From CAXRDE01 sp964342365 (GTDB lineage: Bacteria > Cyanobacteriota > Sericytochromatia > UBA7694): a stretch of DNA of 64,000 nucleotides. Shown in pieces: positions 53,495 through 62,835 of the stretch. How positions within the stretch are numbered: position 1 is the stretch's first letter; each line of letters opens with the position of its first letter. The stretch is from assembly GCA_964342365.1 (NCBI GenBank), contig CAYFGW010000001.1, forward strand, positions 17,572-81,571, read 5' to 3'. Both the position numbers and the translations under genes were made by a program. The notes under the pieces were generated by a model, which had not been told where the DNA came from, ran no database searches, and saw nothing but the letters and a program-made list of their open reading frames with translations.

Positions 53495-55981
53495 ATGACA
53501 GATTTACGCGTAATTCAGGGGGATGCCGAGGCTGCTTTAGAACAAGAAGTTCGACGCCATGTCTCCATTACCTCTATTGACAAAGTTCTCGATACCTTAA
53601 ACAACTGGGGCCGCCGCTCTTCCATTTGGCCCATGCAGTTTGGTCTGGCCTGTTGTGCCATTGAAATGATTTGTACCGCCAGTTCCCGCTTCGACATTGC
53701 CCGATTTGGCGCAGAACTCTTCCGGGCCTCGCCGCGTCAGGCGGACCTGATGATTGTGTCGGGTACCGTTACCAAACGCATGATCCCCATGATTGTGCGC
53801 CTTTACAACCAGATGCCCGAACCCAAGTATGTGATTTCCATGGGCGCTTGCTCCACCGGCGGAGGCCCTTTTAAAGAAGGCTATAACGTGGTGTCTGGTA
53901 TTGACGAGTTCGTGCCGGTAGACGTTTATATCACCGGCTGCCCACCCACGCCCCAGGCCCTGCTTTCAGGACTCATTGAACTTCAGAAAAAAATTGACGA
54001 CCAGCATTATAAAAATGCGCGCTGGTATCGCAAAGATGCTACCGATGAACAAATCGTGCCCATGCTGGGCCCGGACCTGGTAGATCCCCGTCAGGTCAAT
54101 GACATCAAGAAAATTCAGGAAGCCGCCGAGCAGGAAGAAAAAGAGCTGGAACTGCCCCCCATGCTCAAGGCCTTTGAAGTGTACGAGCCGGAGCCTGAAG
54201 ATCCTCCCGAGCCTGAGGCCGCTGAGGGCGAAAAGCCCAAAAAGAAACCCAAAAAGAAGAAAAAGGTGGAGCCCCCCACCGTTAATGCCACCATGCAAAA
54301 GGTGCTCGATAAATTTCCGCAAACGCAGACCACGGTAGCCAGTACCTTGCTCGTGGCTGCTGAAGACTTGCACAATATCGTGCGTTTTCTCAAAGACAAT
54401 GGGCTGGACTATTTGCAGAACCTGACCTCCGTGGACTTTGAAGACTGTTTTGAAGTGGTGTACAACTTTAGCGCTTCTGAAGCCGTGGAAGCAGATATTC
54501 CGGCGGTGACTCTGGGTGTTCGCACCGACAAAGAGAACCCCACCGTGCCTTCTTTGACTCCTTTCTGGCCCGGTGCCGATTTCCAGGAGCGGGAAGTTTA
54601 CGACATGATGGGGATTCACTTTGATGGTCACCCCCACCTGAGACGTATTTTGATGTGGGATGGTTTTGACGGCTTCCCGCTGCGTAAGGATTACTTAGAG
54701 CCCTATTACGAAGCGCCCATGAAAATTTTTCCCTCACGCTGGCGCGAAGGTGAACACGAATTTGCCGAAAGCCGCAATCCTTTTGGTCGCAACGTCAAAT
54801 ACCCCAAAGATCAGGATCCCGAAAGCTACAGCTATAACGACGATGACCCCGATTTTGCCAGCTTAGGCGGCGCGGGAACCCTGCGCAGCGATTTGCTGGA
54901 AGTGAACATGGGACCTCATCACCCCAGTACCCACGGCGTATTCCGTATGAAGCTGGCCCTTGACGGCGAGCGGGTGGTGCGCCTGTATCCCATGATGGGC
55001 TACTTGCACCGCAACCACGAAAAAATTGGCGAACGCAACGCCTGGATCATGAATTTCCCCTATACCGATCGCCTGGATTACTTGACCTCCATGGCCAATA
55101 ACCACGGTTATGCCATTGCCGTAGAGCAACTGGCCAAGATTGAGGTGCCGGAGCGCGCGGAGTATCTGCGGGTGATTATGACCGAGCTCAATCGGATTGC
55201 CAGTCACCTGTGGGCACAGGGCTTCTTGCTGAACGACCTGGGCGCCTTTTTTACACCCATGCTGCACGCGGCTCAGGAGCGCGAACTGATTCTGGACCTT
55301 TTTGAAATGGTGAGCGGAGCCCGCATTATGTGTAACTATATGCGCTTCGGCGGTGTGGCTCACGATTTGCCTGACGAATTCTACGCGCCTTTCAGACATC
55401 TGATTTACGAGCGTCTGCCACGCATGATTGAAACCCTGGATCACTTTTTGACCACCAACGAAATTGTGATGGAAAGAACCCAGGGACTCGGTGTGATTAC
55501 TAAAGAGGAAGCGATTGCCTACAGTTGTTCCGGCCCCGTTTTGAGAGCTTCAGGTGTGGCCTATGATGCCCGTGTGAATCATCCCTACTCGATTTATGAT
55601 CGCTTTGACTTTAACGTGATTACCCAGCCTCATGGTGACGTGTACTCCCGTTATCTGGTGCGTCTGGCGGAAATGCAGGAATCTCTCAAGATTCTGCAAC
55701 AGGCCGACAAGGCACTGCCCCAGGGCGAAATTATCGATAAGAAGCAGTGGAATATGCGCGTTCCCGCCGGACAGTCTTATGGCTGTGTGGAAAGCCCCAA
55801 GGGCCAACTGGGCTTTTATGTGGTGAGTGACGGCAAGTCCAACCCTTATCGCTATCACGTGCGTTCCGGCAGCTTTATTAACCTGACGGCCCTGGAAAAA
55901 ATGTGCCAGGGACACCATGTGGCTGACGTGGTGGTGGTACTGGGCAGCCTGGATATTGTACTTGGAGAGGTGGACCGATGA
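53495..55981 (+). CDS. nuoBCD: fused NADH-quinone oxidoreductase subunits B, C and D
   Basis: 828 residues covering three subunits of the peripheral arm of complex I. NuoB: about 25-195, with FGLACCAIEM (Cys53, Cys54), GACSTGG (Cys119) and TGCPPTPQAL (Cys149) holding cluster N2. Then an acidic/Pro/Lys linker (about 225-262; EKPKKKPKKKKKVEPP). NuoC: about 265-415, with ADFQEREVYDMMGIHFDGHP. NuoD: about 465-828, with MGPHHPSTHGVFRMK, LNRIASHLWAQGFL and GSYDxx-like DVVVVLGSLDIVLGEVDR at the end. A three-way fusion is known in KEGG (K13380) but uncommon. The order runs B-C-D, then I, A, H; all overlap by 1-4 bp. Confidence 0.96.
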   Translation: MTDLRVIQGDAEAALEQEVRRHVSITSIDKVLDTLNNWGRRSSIWPMQFGLACCAIEMICTASSRFDIARFGAELFRASPRQADLMIVSGTVTKRMIPMIVRLYNQMPEPKYVISMGACSTGGGPFKEGYNVVSGIDEFVPVDVYITGCPPTPQALLSGLIELQKKIDDQHYKNARWYRKDATDEQIVPMLGPDLVDPRQVNDIKKIQEAAEQEEKELELPPMLKAFEVYEPEPEDPPEPEAAEGEKPKKKPKKKKKVEPPTVNATMQKVLDKFPQTQTTVASTLLVAAEDLHNIVRFLKDNGLDYLQNLTSVDFEDCFEVVYNFSASEAVEADIPAVTLGVRTDKENPTVPSLTPFWPGADFQEREVYDMMGIHFDGHPHLRRILMWDGFDGFPLRKDYLEPYYEAPMKIFPSRWREGEHEFAESRNPFGRNVKYPKDQDPESYSYNDDDPDFASLGGAGTLRSDLLEVNMGPHHPSTHGVFRMKLALDGERVVRLYPMMGYLHRNHEKIGERNAWIMNFPYTDRLDYLTSMANNHGYAIAVEQLAKIEVPERAEYLRVIMTELNRIASHLWAQGFLLNDLGAFFTPMLHAAQERELILDLFEMVSGARIMCNYMRFGGVAHDLPDEFYAPFRHLIYERLPRMIETLDHFLTTNEIVMERTQGLGVITKEEAIAYSCSGPVLRASGVAYDARVNHPYSIYDRFDFNVITQPHGDVYSRYLVRLAEMQESLKILQQADKALPQGEIIDKKQWNMRVPAGQSYGCVESPKGQLGFYVVSDGKSNPYRYHVRSGSFINLTALEKMCQGHHVADVVVVLGSLDIVLGEVDR

Positions 55982-57033
55982 AAGTATACGGTGCTTCGTT
56001 ACTCAAAGGCTTAGGGTATACCCTGAAAACCTTTGTGAATACCTATGTAGAAGATTTCAAACGGATGCGCGGTCAGGGCACAGACGGTGAACATGGCATG
56101 CGTACCGCCACAGAAGGCGCTGTCACGGTGCAGTATCCTGAATCGCCTATGCCTATTGGTTCTACTTATGAGCGCTTTCGGGTGCTGCCCATGCTGGTGT
56201 ATGACCAGAAAGAAGATGGCGAAAAAGATGTGCGCTGCACCTCCTGCGGGATTTGTGCCAAGGTCTGCCCACCCCAGTGTATCTGGATTGTCCAGGAAAC
56301 CGATGAGAAAGACAAACCGGTGCCCAATCCCGAACAATTCTATATCGACACCTCGGTGTGCATGAACTGTGCCCTTTGTTCTGAGTACTGTCCTTTTGAT
56401 GCCATTAAAATGGACCATCAATTTGCCCTGAACGTGACCGAGAATCGTCAGGAAAACTACCTGTACGATCTTGAAAAACTGCTGGTGCCCGCTGAATACT
56501 ACGCGGAGCTTCACCCCAAGGCCAATGCTGCCGAAGAAGAAGCCCGTCGTTTAGAAGCAGAAGCCAAAGCCAAAAAGGCCGCTGAAAAAGCCGCCCGTCT
56601 GGCCGCCAAGAAAAAGGCTGCCGCCGAAAAGGCTGCAAAAGCCAAAGCGGAAGGGGCCACTGAAGCAGGAGCGGATACCAAAACTGCTGAGGATCCCGAA
56701 CGCGAAGCCAAACGGGCAGCTGCTAAAGAAAGAGCCGCTGCCAGAAAAGCCAAGCGGGAAGCCAAAAAAGCAGAAGCGGGAGGCGAAGACGCTACCTCTT
56801 CCAAAGAAGACCCCGAGCGGGCCGCTAAAATTGCCGCTGCCAAAGAGAAAGCGGCAGCGATCAAAGCAGAGCGTGAAGCTAAAAAAGCCGCCGAGGAAAA
56901 GCCCGCAGAAGTAGAAAAGTCTGCGATAACAGAAAAAACCAGGGCTACTGTAGCCAAAGCTGCAAATGCCGCTCATCAAGCTGCTGAACAGGCCCAGGTA
57001 TTTACAAAACAGGCGAAAGAGGAATCCCAATGA
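55978..57033 (+). CDS. nuoI: NADH-quinone oxidoreductase subunit I with long charged C-terminal tail
   Basis: 351 residues, about twice the usual length. Residues 1-180 are NuoI: two 4Fe-4S motifs, CTSCGICAKVCPP (Cys87/90/93/97) and CMNCALCSEYCPFDAI (Cys128/131/134/138). Residues 182-351 are Ala/Lys/Glu/Arg-rich and helical, with a near-repeat EDPEREAKRAAAKERAAARK / EDPERAAKIAAAKEKAAAIK. The tail is open in frame and ends before nuoA, so it is not an obvious frameshift. The cluster domain is complete and should carry electrons to quinone. The tail could bind lipid head groups or another subunit. Confidence 0.94.
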   Translation: MKVYGASLLKGLGYTLKTFVNTYVEDFKRMRGQGTDGEHGMRTATEGAVTVQYPESPMPIGSTYERFRVLPMLVYDQKEDGEKDVRCTSCGICAKVCPPQCIWIVQETDEKDKPVPNPEQFYIDTSVCMNCALCSEYCPFDAIKMDHQFALNVTENRQENYLYDLEKLLVPAEYYAELHPKANAAEEEARRLEAEAKAKKAAEKAARLAAKKKAAAEKAAKAKAEGATEAGADTKTAEDPEREAKRAAAKERAAARKAKREAKKAEAGGEDATSSKEDPERAAKIAAAKEKAAAIKAEREAKKAAEEKPAEVEKSAITEKTRATVAKAANAAHQAAEQAQVFTKQAKEESQ

Positions 57034-57392
57034 CGCAAGAAATGGCCTGGAGTGCCATGGGCCTGATGGCCCTGTTCGGCATTATTTTTTCCACCCTTCC
57101 CATTGCCGGGGCCTACTTTTTTAGACCCAACAAAAGCAATATGAGCAAAACCACGTCCTATGAATGTGGTTTGCATCCCAAGACCACGCCGCTGATTCGA
57201 CTGAACGTGCAGTACTATCTGTTTGCGCTGGCCTTTTTGATTTTCTCTATTGAGATTTTGTATATCTATCCCTGGGCCATGAACTTTAAAACCCTGGGTC
57301 CCATTGCCCTGTTGGAAATGACCGTATTTTTAGGCATTCTCCTCATGGGACTGCTCTACGCCTGGAGAAAAGGCGGGTTGGAGTGGAAATAA
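57030..57392 (+). CDS. nuoA: NADH-quinone oxidoreductase subunit A
   Basis: 120 residues with three transmembrane helices, normal for NuoA. YECGLHPKTTPLIRLNVQYY and the acidic helix LIFSIEILYIYPWA are conserved marks near the quinone channel. The ATG overlaps the nuoI stop by 4 bp. NuoA usually opens nuo operons; here it follows I. Confidence 0.95.
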   Translation: MTQEMAWSAMGLMALFGIIFSTLPIAGAYFFRPNKSNMSKTTSYECGLHPKTTPLIRLNVQYYLFALAFLIFSIEILYIYPWAMNFKTLGPIALLEMTVFLGILLMGLLYAWRKGGLEWK

Positions 57393-58612
57393 TGGAATTT
57401 ATGGATCAACTATTTGTCACCTTAAAATCTCTGGCGCTGGCGGGCCCCGAAATGCTTTTGCCGGAAGCCTGGTTTGAACTGCTCAAAACCCCATTGGGTA
57501 TTATTATTGGCATTACCGGCATACTCACCTTTGCTCCCGCCACCATGCTCTTTTTGACCTGGATGGAGCGCAAGGTAGTAGCTCGCATGCAAAAGCGCTA
57601 CGGCCCCAATCGCGTGGGCAAGTACGGTTCCCTGCAACCCTTTGCTGACGGCATCAAAATGTTCATGAAGGAAGATATTATTCCCCTGGCGGTGGATCCT
57701 CTTCTGCACACTTTGGCTCCCATGCTCGTGGTGGTACCTGCGGTCATGCTGTTTGCGCTGATTCCCTTTGGCAAAAACATGATTCTGACGGATCTCAATG
57801 TGGCCATTTTGTTTATTATGAGCATTTCTTCCATTGAAACCATCGCTATTCTGATGGCGGGCTGGAGTTCTCGCAATACGTACTCCATGCTCTCCTCACT
57901 GCGGGCGGCGGCCCAGGTGATTTCTTATGAAATTCCGCTGGGCTTTTCGCTGGTGCCCGTGGTGATGATTTCTGGACAGATGTCTACCTACGGCATTGTG
58001 GAGGCTCAACAAAGCGGCTGGTATATCTTTACGCCCTGGGGCTTCCTTGCCTTTCTGGTGTTCTTTATTAGTGGTGTGGCAGAAGTCAATCGCTCACCCT
58101 TTGACGTGGCAGAAGCCGAGTCGGAGCTGGTGGCCGGTTTTCACACGGAGTACAGCGGCATGAAGTTCGGCCTCTTTTACATGGCAGAATTTCTCGGCGG
58201 TTTTGCCATCTCTGCCTTTGCAGTGGCCTTTTTCTTTGGGGGCTGGCTTGACCCTGTACAGCAATTAACCGGCGTGGCGATTCTGCCCGGCTGGCTCTGG
58301 TTTATTTTGAAATCCTATGTGTTTGTGTTTGTGCTGTTCTGGTTCCGGGGTACTTTGCCTCGCTTCAGAGTGGACTTGCTGCTGAACTTCTGCTGGAAGT
58401 ATCTGCTGCCCATGTCTTTGATCAACATTCCTTTGGCGGCCATGTGGTTTTATTTGCCCGACGGCATTATCTACAAAGCCATCGGCTGGATTGTAGGACT
58501 TGGGGTGGTGTTTGGTATGCACCAGGCCTTTACCTATAAACGTTTAAAGCGTCTGTACTCCGCCTACGACCGCCCGGACAGTTCTGTGCTGAGAGCCGCC
58601 TCACAAAACTAG
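57392..58612 (+). CDS. nuoH: NADH-quinone oxidoreductase subunit H
   Basis: 406 residues from ATG at 57392, which overlaps the nuoA stop by one base (TAATG). Membrane subunit holding the quinone site. Family marks: MERKVVARMQKRYGPNRVG, NRSPFDVAEAESELVAGF and WFRGTLPRFRVDLL. Eight or more transmembrane helices. It ends the BCD-I-A-H operon; J and K are not here and probably lie before nuoL upstream of the window. Confidence 0.96.
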   Translation: MEFMDQLFVTLKSLALAGPEMLLPEAWFELLKTPLGIIIGITGILTFAPATMLFLTWMERKVVARMQKRYGPNRVGKYGSLQPFADGIKMFMKEDIIPLAVDPLLHTLAPMLVVVPAVMLFALIPFGKNMILTDLNVAILFIMSISSIETIAILMAGWSSRNTYSMLSSLRAAAQVISYEIPLGFSLVPVVMISGQMSTYGIVEAQQSGWYIFTPWGFLAFLVFFISGVAEVNRSPFDVAEAESELVAGFHTEYSGMKFGLFYMAEFLGGFAISAFAVAFFFGGWLDPVQQLTGVAILPGWLWFILKSYVFVFVLFWFRGTLPRFRVDLLLNFCWKYLLPMSLINIPLAAMWFYLPDGIIYKAIGWIVGLGVVFGMHQAFTYKRLKRLYSAYDRPDSSVLRAASQN

Positions 58613-58691
58613 TTTATTAAAGTGAGTGTATTAGGCGCAAAGCTTAATACCGTTTTACACTACATCCAACAAACCAGTTGGAGGTTTTTGT

Positions 58692-59684
58692 ATGGAGTAT
58701 CGTCGATTAGGAAAAGCCGGCCTGAAAGTTTCTGCGCTGTCTTTTGGTTCCTGGGTGACCTTTGGCAACCAGATGGACGTGGATAAGGCCCATGAAAGCA
58801 TGAAGGCTGCTTACGATGCGGGTGTCAATTTCTTTGACAATGCTGAGGTTTATGCCAACGGCAAGTCCGAAGAAATCATGGGGCAGGTGATCAAAAAGGC
58901 CGGTTGGAAGCGATCCGATCTGGTACTGTCCACCAAAATTTTCTGGGGAGGACAGGGCCCTAACGACAAGGGACTCTCCCGCAAGCACGTTATTGAAGGC
59001 ACCCATGCCGCCCTCAAACGCATGCAGGTGGACTACGTGGATCTGCTTTTTTGTCACCGCCCGGACCCGGATACGCCCATTGAAGAAACGGTGCGTGCCA
59101 TGAATACCCTGATAGAACAGGGCAAGGCTTTTTACTGGGGCACTAGCGAATGGAGTGCTCAGCAGATTCAGGCAGCGATTCAGGTGGCCCAGCGTGAGCA
59201 TTTAATCGGGCCCACCATGGAACAGCCTCAGTACAATATGTTTCACCGGGAGCGCGTGGAGGCAGAATATGCTCAACTCTACCGTGATGCGGGTCTGGGA
59301 ACCACCATCTGGAGTCCCCTGGCCAGCGGTATTTTAACGGGCAAATACAATGACGGTATTCCTGAAGGTAGCCGCATGAAGTTGGACGGTTATGACTGGC
59401 TACGCAAAAATATTGAAAGTGAAGAAGGGCAACAAAAGCTGGAGAAGGTGCGACAACTGACGAAAGTGGCTGAAGAACTGGGTATTCCCATGGCGCGCTT
59501 TGCCCTGGCCTGGTGTCTTACCAATGAAAATGTCAGCACGGTTATTACGGGAGCATCCCGGGTGGAGCAAGTCACTGAAAATATGAAGGCCATGGAAGAT
59601 GTGAAATTGTTGACCGATGACGTGTTGGCCAAAGTGGAAGACATTCTGGACAATCAGCCCAACGTTATGCCCCGCTTTAAATAA
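58692..59684 (+). CDS. aldo/keto reductase, Kv-beta (AKR6)-like
   Basis: 330 residues, normal. NADP(H)-dependent TIM-barrel oxidoreductase. Catalytic set: Asp and Tyr in DNAEVYANG, Lys in STKIFWG, His in LFCHRPD. The N-terminal RRLGKAGLKVSALSFGSWVT and the later WCLTNENVSTVITGASRVEQ mark the subgroup similar to potassium-channel beta subunits. A TTGGAGG site precedes the ATG; TACACT at 58656-58661 could be its -10 box. Substrate unknown. It is convergent with the CheA-like gene across 14 bp. Confidence 0.92.
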   Translation: MEYRRLGKAGLKVSALSFGSWVTFGNQMDVDKAHESMKAAYDAGVNFFDNAEVYANGKSEEIMGQVIKKAGWKRSDLVLSTKIFWGGQGPNDKGLSRKHVIEGTHAALKRMQVDYVDLLFCHRPDPDTPIEETVRAMNTLIEQGKAFYWGTSEWSAQQIQAAIQVAQREHLIGPTMEQPQYNMFHRERVEAEYAQLYRDAGLGTTIWSPLASGILTGKYNDGIPEGSRMKLDGYDWLRKNIESEEGQQKLEKVRQLTKVAEELGIPMARFALAWCLTNENVSTVITGASRVEQVTENMKAMEDVKLLTDDVLAKVEDILDNQPNVMPRFK

Positions 59685-59698
59685 CGTTTACGAGACTG

Positions 59699-61930
59699 TT
59701 AAAACGAGAGACCGCGCACCAGTTGCCCGGTTGCACTGATTCCCGCTGTGTGAATTCGCAGCGGGAATTTTTCATCAGCCTGTTCTTCATTAGCCTGCTG
59801 AGAGAAAAGCTGTTCCATAAACAGGGTTTCCAGACCCACGAGTTGCTCGGCCTGCACGTGTATTTTTCGTTCACCTTGCTCAAAGGTCACACAAATATCT
59901 CGAGACAAAGGGGCGCGTACCACCGTGTCCCATTGTTTGAGGCTAAATAAGGCTTCCACATTGGCTTCAGACACAAAGCAGGCGTTTACAAATTGTTCTG
60001 CGGGTAGTGCATAGTGGTGCTCTCCTTGCGCCATGATTAACATGGAGGTGGAATGCAGAGACGTGGGGAAAATCAGGCGAAAACGGCTGCCTACACCCGT
60101 TTCTGAATGCACTTCAATTTGCCCCTGAAGCTGTTCCACCTGGGTGCGCACGGTGTCCATACCCACACCCCGGCCCGAAACGCTGGTAATGTTGTCAGCG
60201 GTGCTTAAACCGGGGGCAAAGACCAGTTCAAGGGCGGCTTCATCAGACATCTCGGTAGCTTGTTCAGCGGTGATAAGCGCTTTATCGAGAGCGCCCTGTT
60301 TGAGCTTTTCAATGGAAATCCCGCATCCGTCATCTCGCACCTCAATGGCCAGACGTTCGCCACTCAGTTCCACAGACAAATGGATTTTGCCGGTAAGGGG
60401 TTTGTGCTGATGTTGACGGACTTCCGGCACTTCCAGTCCGTGATCGGCGGCGTTGCGGATCAGATGCAGTAAAATATTGGCCAGTGGATCCGCCATTTTT
60501 CTCGGTAAGCGTACGTGTTCTCCTGAAAACGTGAGCTGGATTTGTTTATGTAAAGCCCGTTCCAGCTCTTTAATGATAAGCGGGTAGCGGCCAAACAACG
60601 TGCTGGCTGGAATAAAACGAAGTGCAAAATGGGCTTGATACAGGGGGTGAGCCTGAGCTTCAGAAAGCGAAGGCGACGTCGAACTCAACAGATTTGCAGT
60701 GACGCTTTGCATCTTTTCCAAATGCTGATAATCCACACGTACAGCGCTCTGCGGGTTTTTGACAGTTTTTTCAGGAAATTGGAGAGCGGCTTTTAAGACG
60801 GTTCTGGGTGCCGCTGGCTGCGATACGGCGGTATTATGCTCTGCTGAGTAAGGTCTGGCCTTCACCTGAAAAGAGAGCTGAATTTCTTTTTCCTGATTCA
60901 GGCGTTCGCGAATGGCCACGGCATCTTCTGCGGTCACCATCAAAATTTCAAAACCCTGTTTGACTTCTTCTGCTTCCAGAGCCATGACGTCAGGCATGGT
61001 CTTGATGATTTCGCCGCTTTCTTCTAAAGCCCGAAAGGCCAGCGCAATGCGTGCGGCCAGAAAGGGCAGTGGGTGGGTGGTCATTTCAAAACGCAGCCAT
61101 ACGGCCTGAAAGGACTGTTTTTGGGCTTCTTGAATGATTTTTGATTCGAATTCATTGAGTTCAAAAGCAAAGGGGGCAGATTCAGGAGGGGAAGGATCAG
61201 GTTCTATAAAAACCTCCACGGTCACCGACTCTATTTCGGAAACCCCTTCAGCGATAGCCTTGAGATGCTCAGCTTCTTTCTGGCTGGCCATGAGCACGCG
61301 AAACGTGGTGTCAAAATCGCCTTGCTGTAACGCAGACAGCGGCGGTTCGCTGTAAAGAAGCTCCGCCTCTTCTTTGAGATTATGCAGCACCAGCATGGCC
61401 CTTACGGACTTCATTAAACAGTCGGGCATAAGCTCTATTTCGAGCCAATGTACGGCTTTATCTTCACGGCGCTGTTGAGCGATTTGCTCGCGTATTTCTG
61501 GTGTCAGGCCCGCAGGCAAAGCCGCAGAGGTTGCTTTGACGGTGGGAGACGAGGTCGTTTCTCGTTGTTCCAGCTGTTGTAGTAAAGGGGCTAATTCAAG
61601 GGGAAGCTGGAGTTGTGGATGGGCGATATTTTGATTGAGGGTTTGTAAGCTAGATAAGCCTTCTTGTAACAGACTTTGCCCGTCAAAGTCGAGATTCTCG
61701 CCGTCCAGGAGGTTTTCGAGGGCGTGGCTCAACTGGGTGAAATCTCCAAAGTACGGAAAATCCACAAGGGTGGAGGCCATTCCTTTTAGCGTGTGTAACA
61801 AACGGAACAATTCTTGCTGTAACGGCACGGGCGCAGTGGCGGCGGGCAATTCATCAAGGCAAGATTGCGCATGATCCAACAAGAGCTGGGCTTCGTCTAA
61901 AAACAAAGCCACATATTGTGAAGATTTCAT
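59699..61930 (-). CDS. CheA-like kinase with one Hpt and two P2-like domains
   Basis: 743 residues from the ATG at 61930 (GAGGA upstream); a GTG at 61978 overlapping the preceding stop is an alternative. An Hpt domain with HTLKGMAST (His46) comes first. Two P2-like domains follow (about 160-241 and 275-358; VHWLEIELMPDCLMKSVRAM; AVWLRFEMTTHPLPFLAARI), which in CheA dock the response regulator. Then a dimerisation segment, a HATPase (HLIRNAADHGLEVP, VRDDGCGIS, SGRGVGMDT), and a C-terminal CheW-like domain that is poorly conserved. It is last in an operon with an HDOD protein and a J-domain protein, so its output is probably tied to them and not to classic chemotaxis. Confidence 0.88.
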   Translation of the reverse strand: MKSSQYVALFLDEAQLLLDHAQSCLDELPAATAPVPLQQELFRLLHTLKGMASTLVDFPYFGDFTQLSHALENLLDGENLDFDGQSLLQEGLSSLQTLNQNIAHPQLQLPLELAPLLQQLEQRETTSSPTVKATSAALPAGLTPEIREQIAQQRREDKAVHWLEIELMPDCLMKSVRAMLVLHNLKEEAELLYSEPPLSALQQGDFDTTFRVLMASQKEAEHLKAIAEGVSEIESVTVEVFIEPDPSPPESAPFAFELNEFESKIIQEAQKQSFQAVWLRFEMTTHPLPFLAARIALAFRALEESGEIIKTMPDVMALEAEEVKQGFEILMVTAEDAVAIRERLNQEKEIQLSFQVKARPYSAEHNTAVSQPAAPRTVLKAALQFPEKTVKNPQSAVRVDYQHLEKMQSVTANLLSSTSPSLSEAQAHPLYQAHFALRFIPASTLFGRYPLIIKELERALHKQIQLTFSGEHVRLPRKMADPLANILLHLIRNAADHGLEVPEVRQHQHKPLTGKIHLSVELSGERLAIEVRDDGCGISIEKLKQGALDKALITAEQATEMSDEAALELVFAPGLSTADNITSVSGRGVGMDTVRTQVEQLQGQIEVHSETGVGSRFRLIFPTSLHSTSMLIMAQGEHHYALPAEQFVNACFVSEANVEALFSLKQWDTVVRAPLSRDICVTFEQGERKIHVQAEQLVGLETLFMEQLFSQQANEEQADEKFPLRIHTAGISATGQLVRGLSF

Positions 61931-61974
61931 GTCCTCATTATAACTGACTTGGTGATGGACACCAAAGGTCTGTA

Positions 61975-62835
61975 TCACACTGGAGAGAGAACCATATCGC
62001 TGGTTTTGTCTATGCGTTCCTGAATTCGGGGCAAAAGAGCTTTAATGTCTTTGGTGTTGAGCCCCAGTCGCTGTTGAATGATGGGGGCTATCGTACTCAG
62101 GCTTTCCTGCTCCTGGTTAACGTCGCCATAGAGAATATCTGCCATCACTGTGGCCAGAGCAATCAACACGGGAAAATGATCCTCCGGGGGAATCTGTTCC
62201 AGCTGATGATGGTAACGGATGGCGTCCACCAGCAGCGGTGGGAATTTCCAGCGATCCGCCAGCGTGGCGCCGGCTTCGGCGTGATTAAAGCCCAGGGTGC
62301 GAGATTCAGCCGCATAAATACTGATATTTTCTTTGTACATCAAATGGGTGGCCCGGTAGACCTCTGGCAGGGCACATTGATTGAGTACCATTTTACCAAT
62401 GTCATGAATCAGCCCTGCAGTGAAGGATTCTTCTTCTCGTGCATCTCCACAAATTTGCGCCAGAAAGCGAGCACTTTCCGCCGTGCCCAGCGAGTGTTTC
62501 CAGAAGTCGCCGGGCTTAATTTTATAACCGAGTAGTCCCTTGTTCATGGTGCTCTGGGTGGTAATCATCAGCACCATGCTTTTTACCGCGCTAAAACCCA
62601 CAATCATAATGGCTTCTGATACGGTGGTTACCTTGCGCGACAGACCATAATAAGCAGAGTTGCACAAGCGCAATAATTTTGCGGTGAGTGCCTGATCTGC
62701 CGCAATCAACTCCGAAAGGTCCGCCACGGCCGTATCGGGCAAATTGAGGAGCTGAATGACCCGAAAAGCCACCTGCGGCACCTCAGGTAAGGCATCTACC
62801 CGATGGATCAAGTTATGTAAGGTGAGTTCTCGCAT
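61975..62835 (-). CDS. HDOD-domain signalling protein
   Basis: 286 residues. The HDOD domain is recognised by LPEVPQVAFRVIQLLNLPD, AADQALTAKLLRLCNSAYYG, TTVSEAIMIVGFSAVKSMVL and GLIHDIGKMVL. HDOD domains resemble HD phosphohydrolases but usually lack the full metal site and are used in signalling, often with histidine kinases and c-di-GMP. The start overlaps the J-domain gene stop (TGATG) by 1 bp. Confidence 0.92.
   Translation of the reverse strand: MRELTLHNLIHRVDALPEVPQVAFRVIQLLNLPDTAVADLSELIAADQALTAKLLRLCNSAYYGLSRKVTTVSEAIMIVGFSAVKSMVLMITTQSTMNKGLLGYKIKPGDFWKHSLGTAESARFLAQICGDAREEESFTAGLIHDIGKMVLNQCALPEVYRATHLMYKENISIYAAESRTLGFNHAEAGATLADRWKFPPLLVDAIRYHHQLEQIPPEDHFPVLIALATVMADILYGDVNQEQESLSTIAPIIQQRLGLNTKDIKALLPRIQERIDKTSDMVLSPV

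Noticed and set aside
56520..57033. Frameshift or chimera behind the NuoI tail
   Set aside because: The frame stays open, composition is consistent and the next gene starts with a normal overlap.
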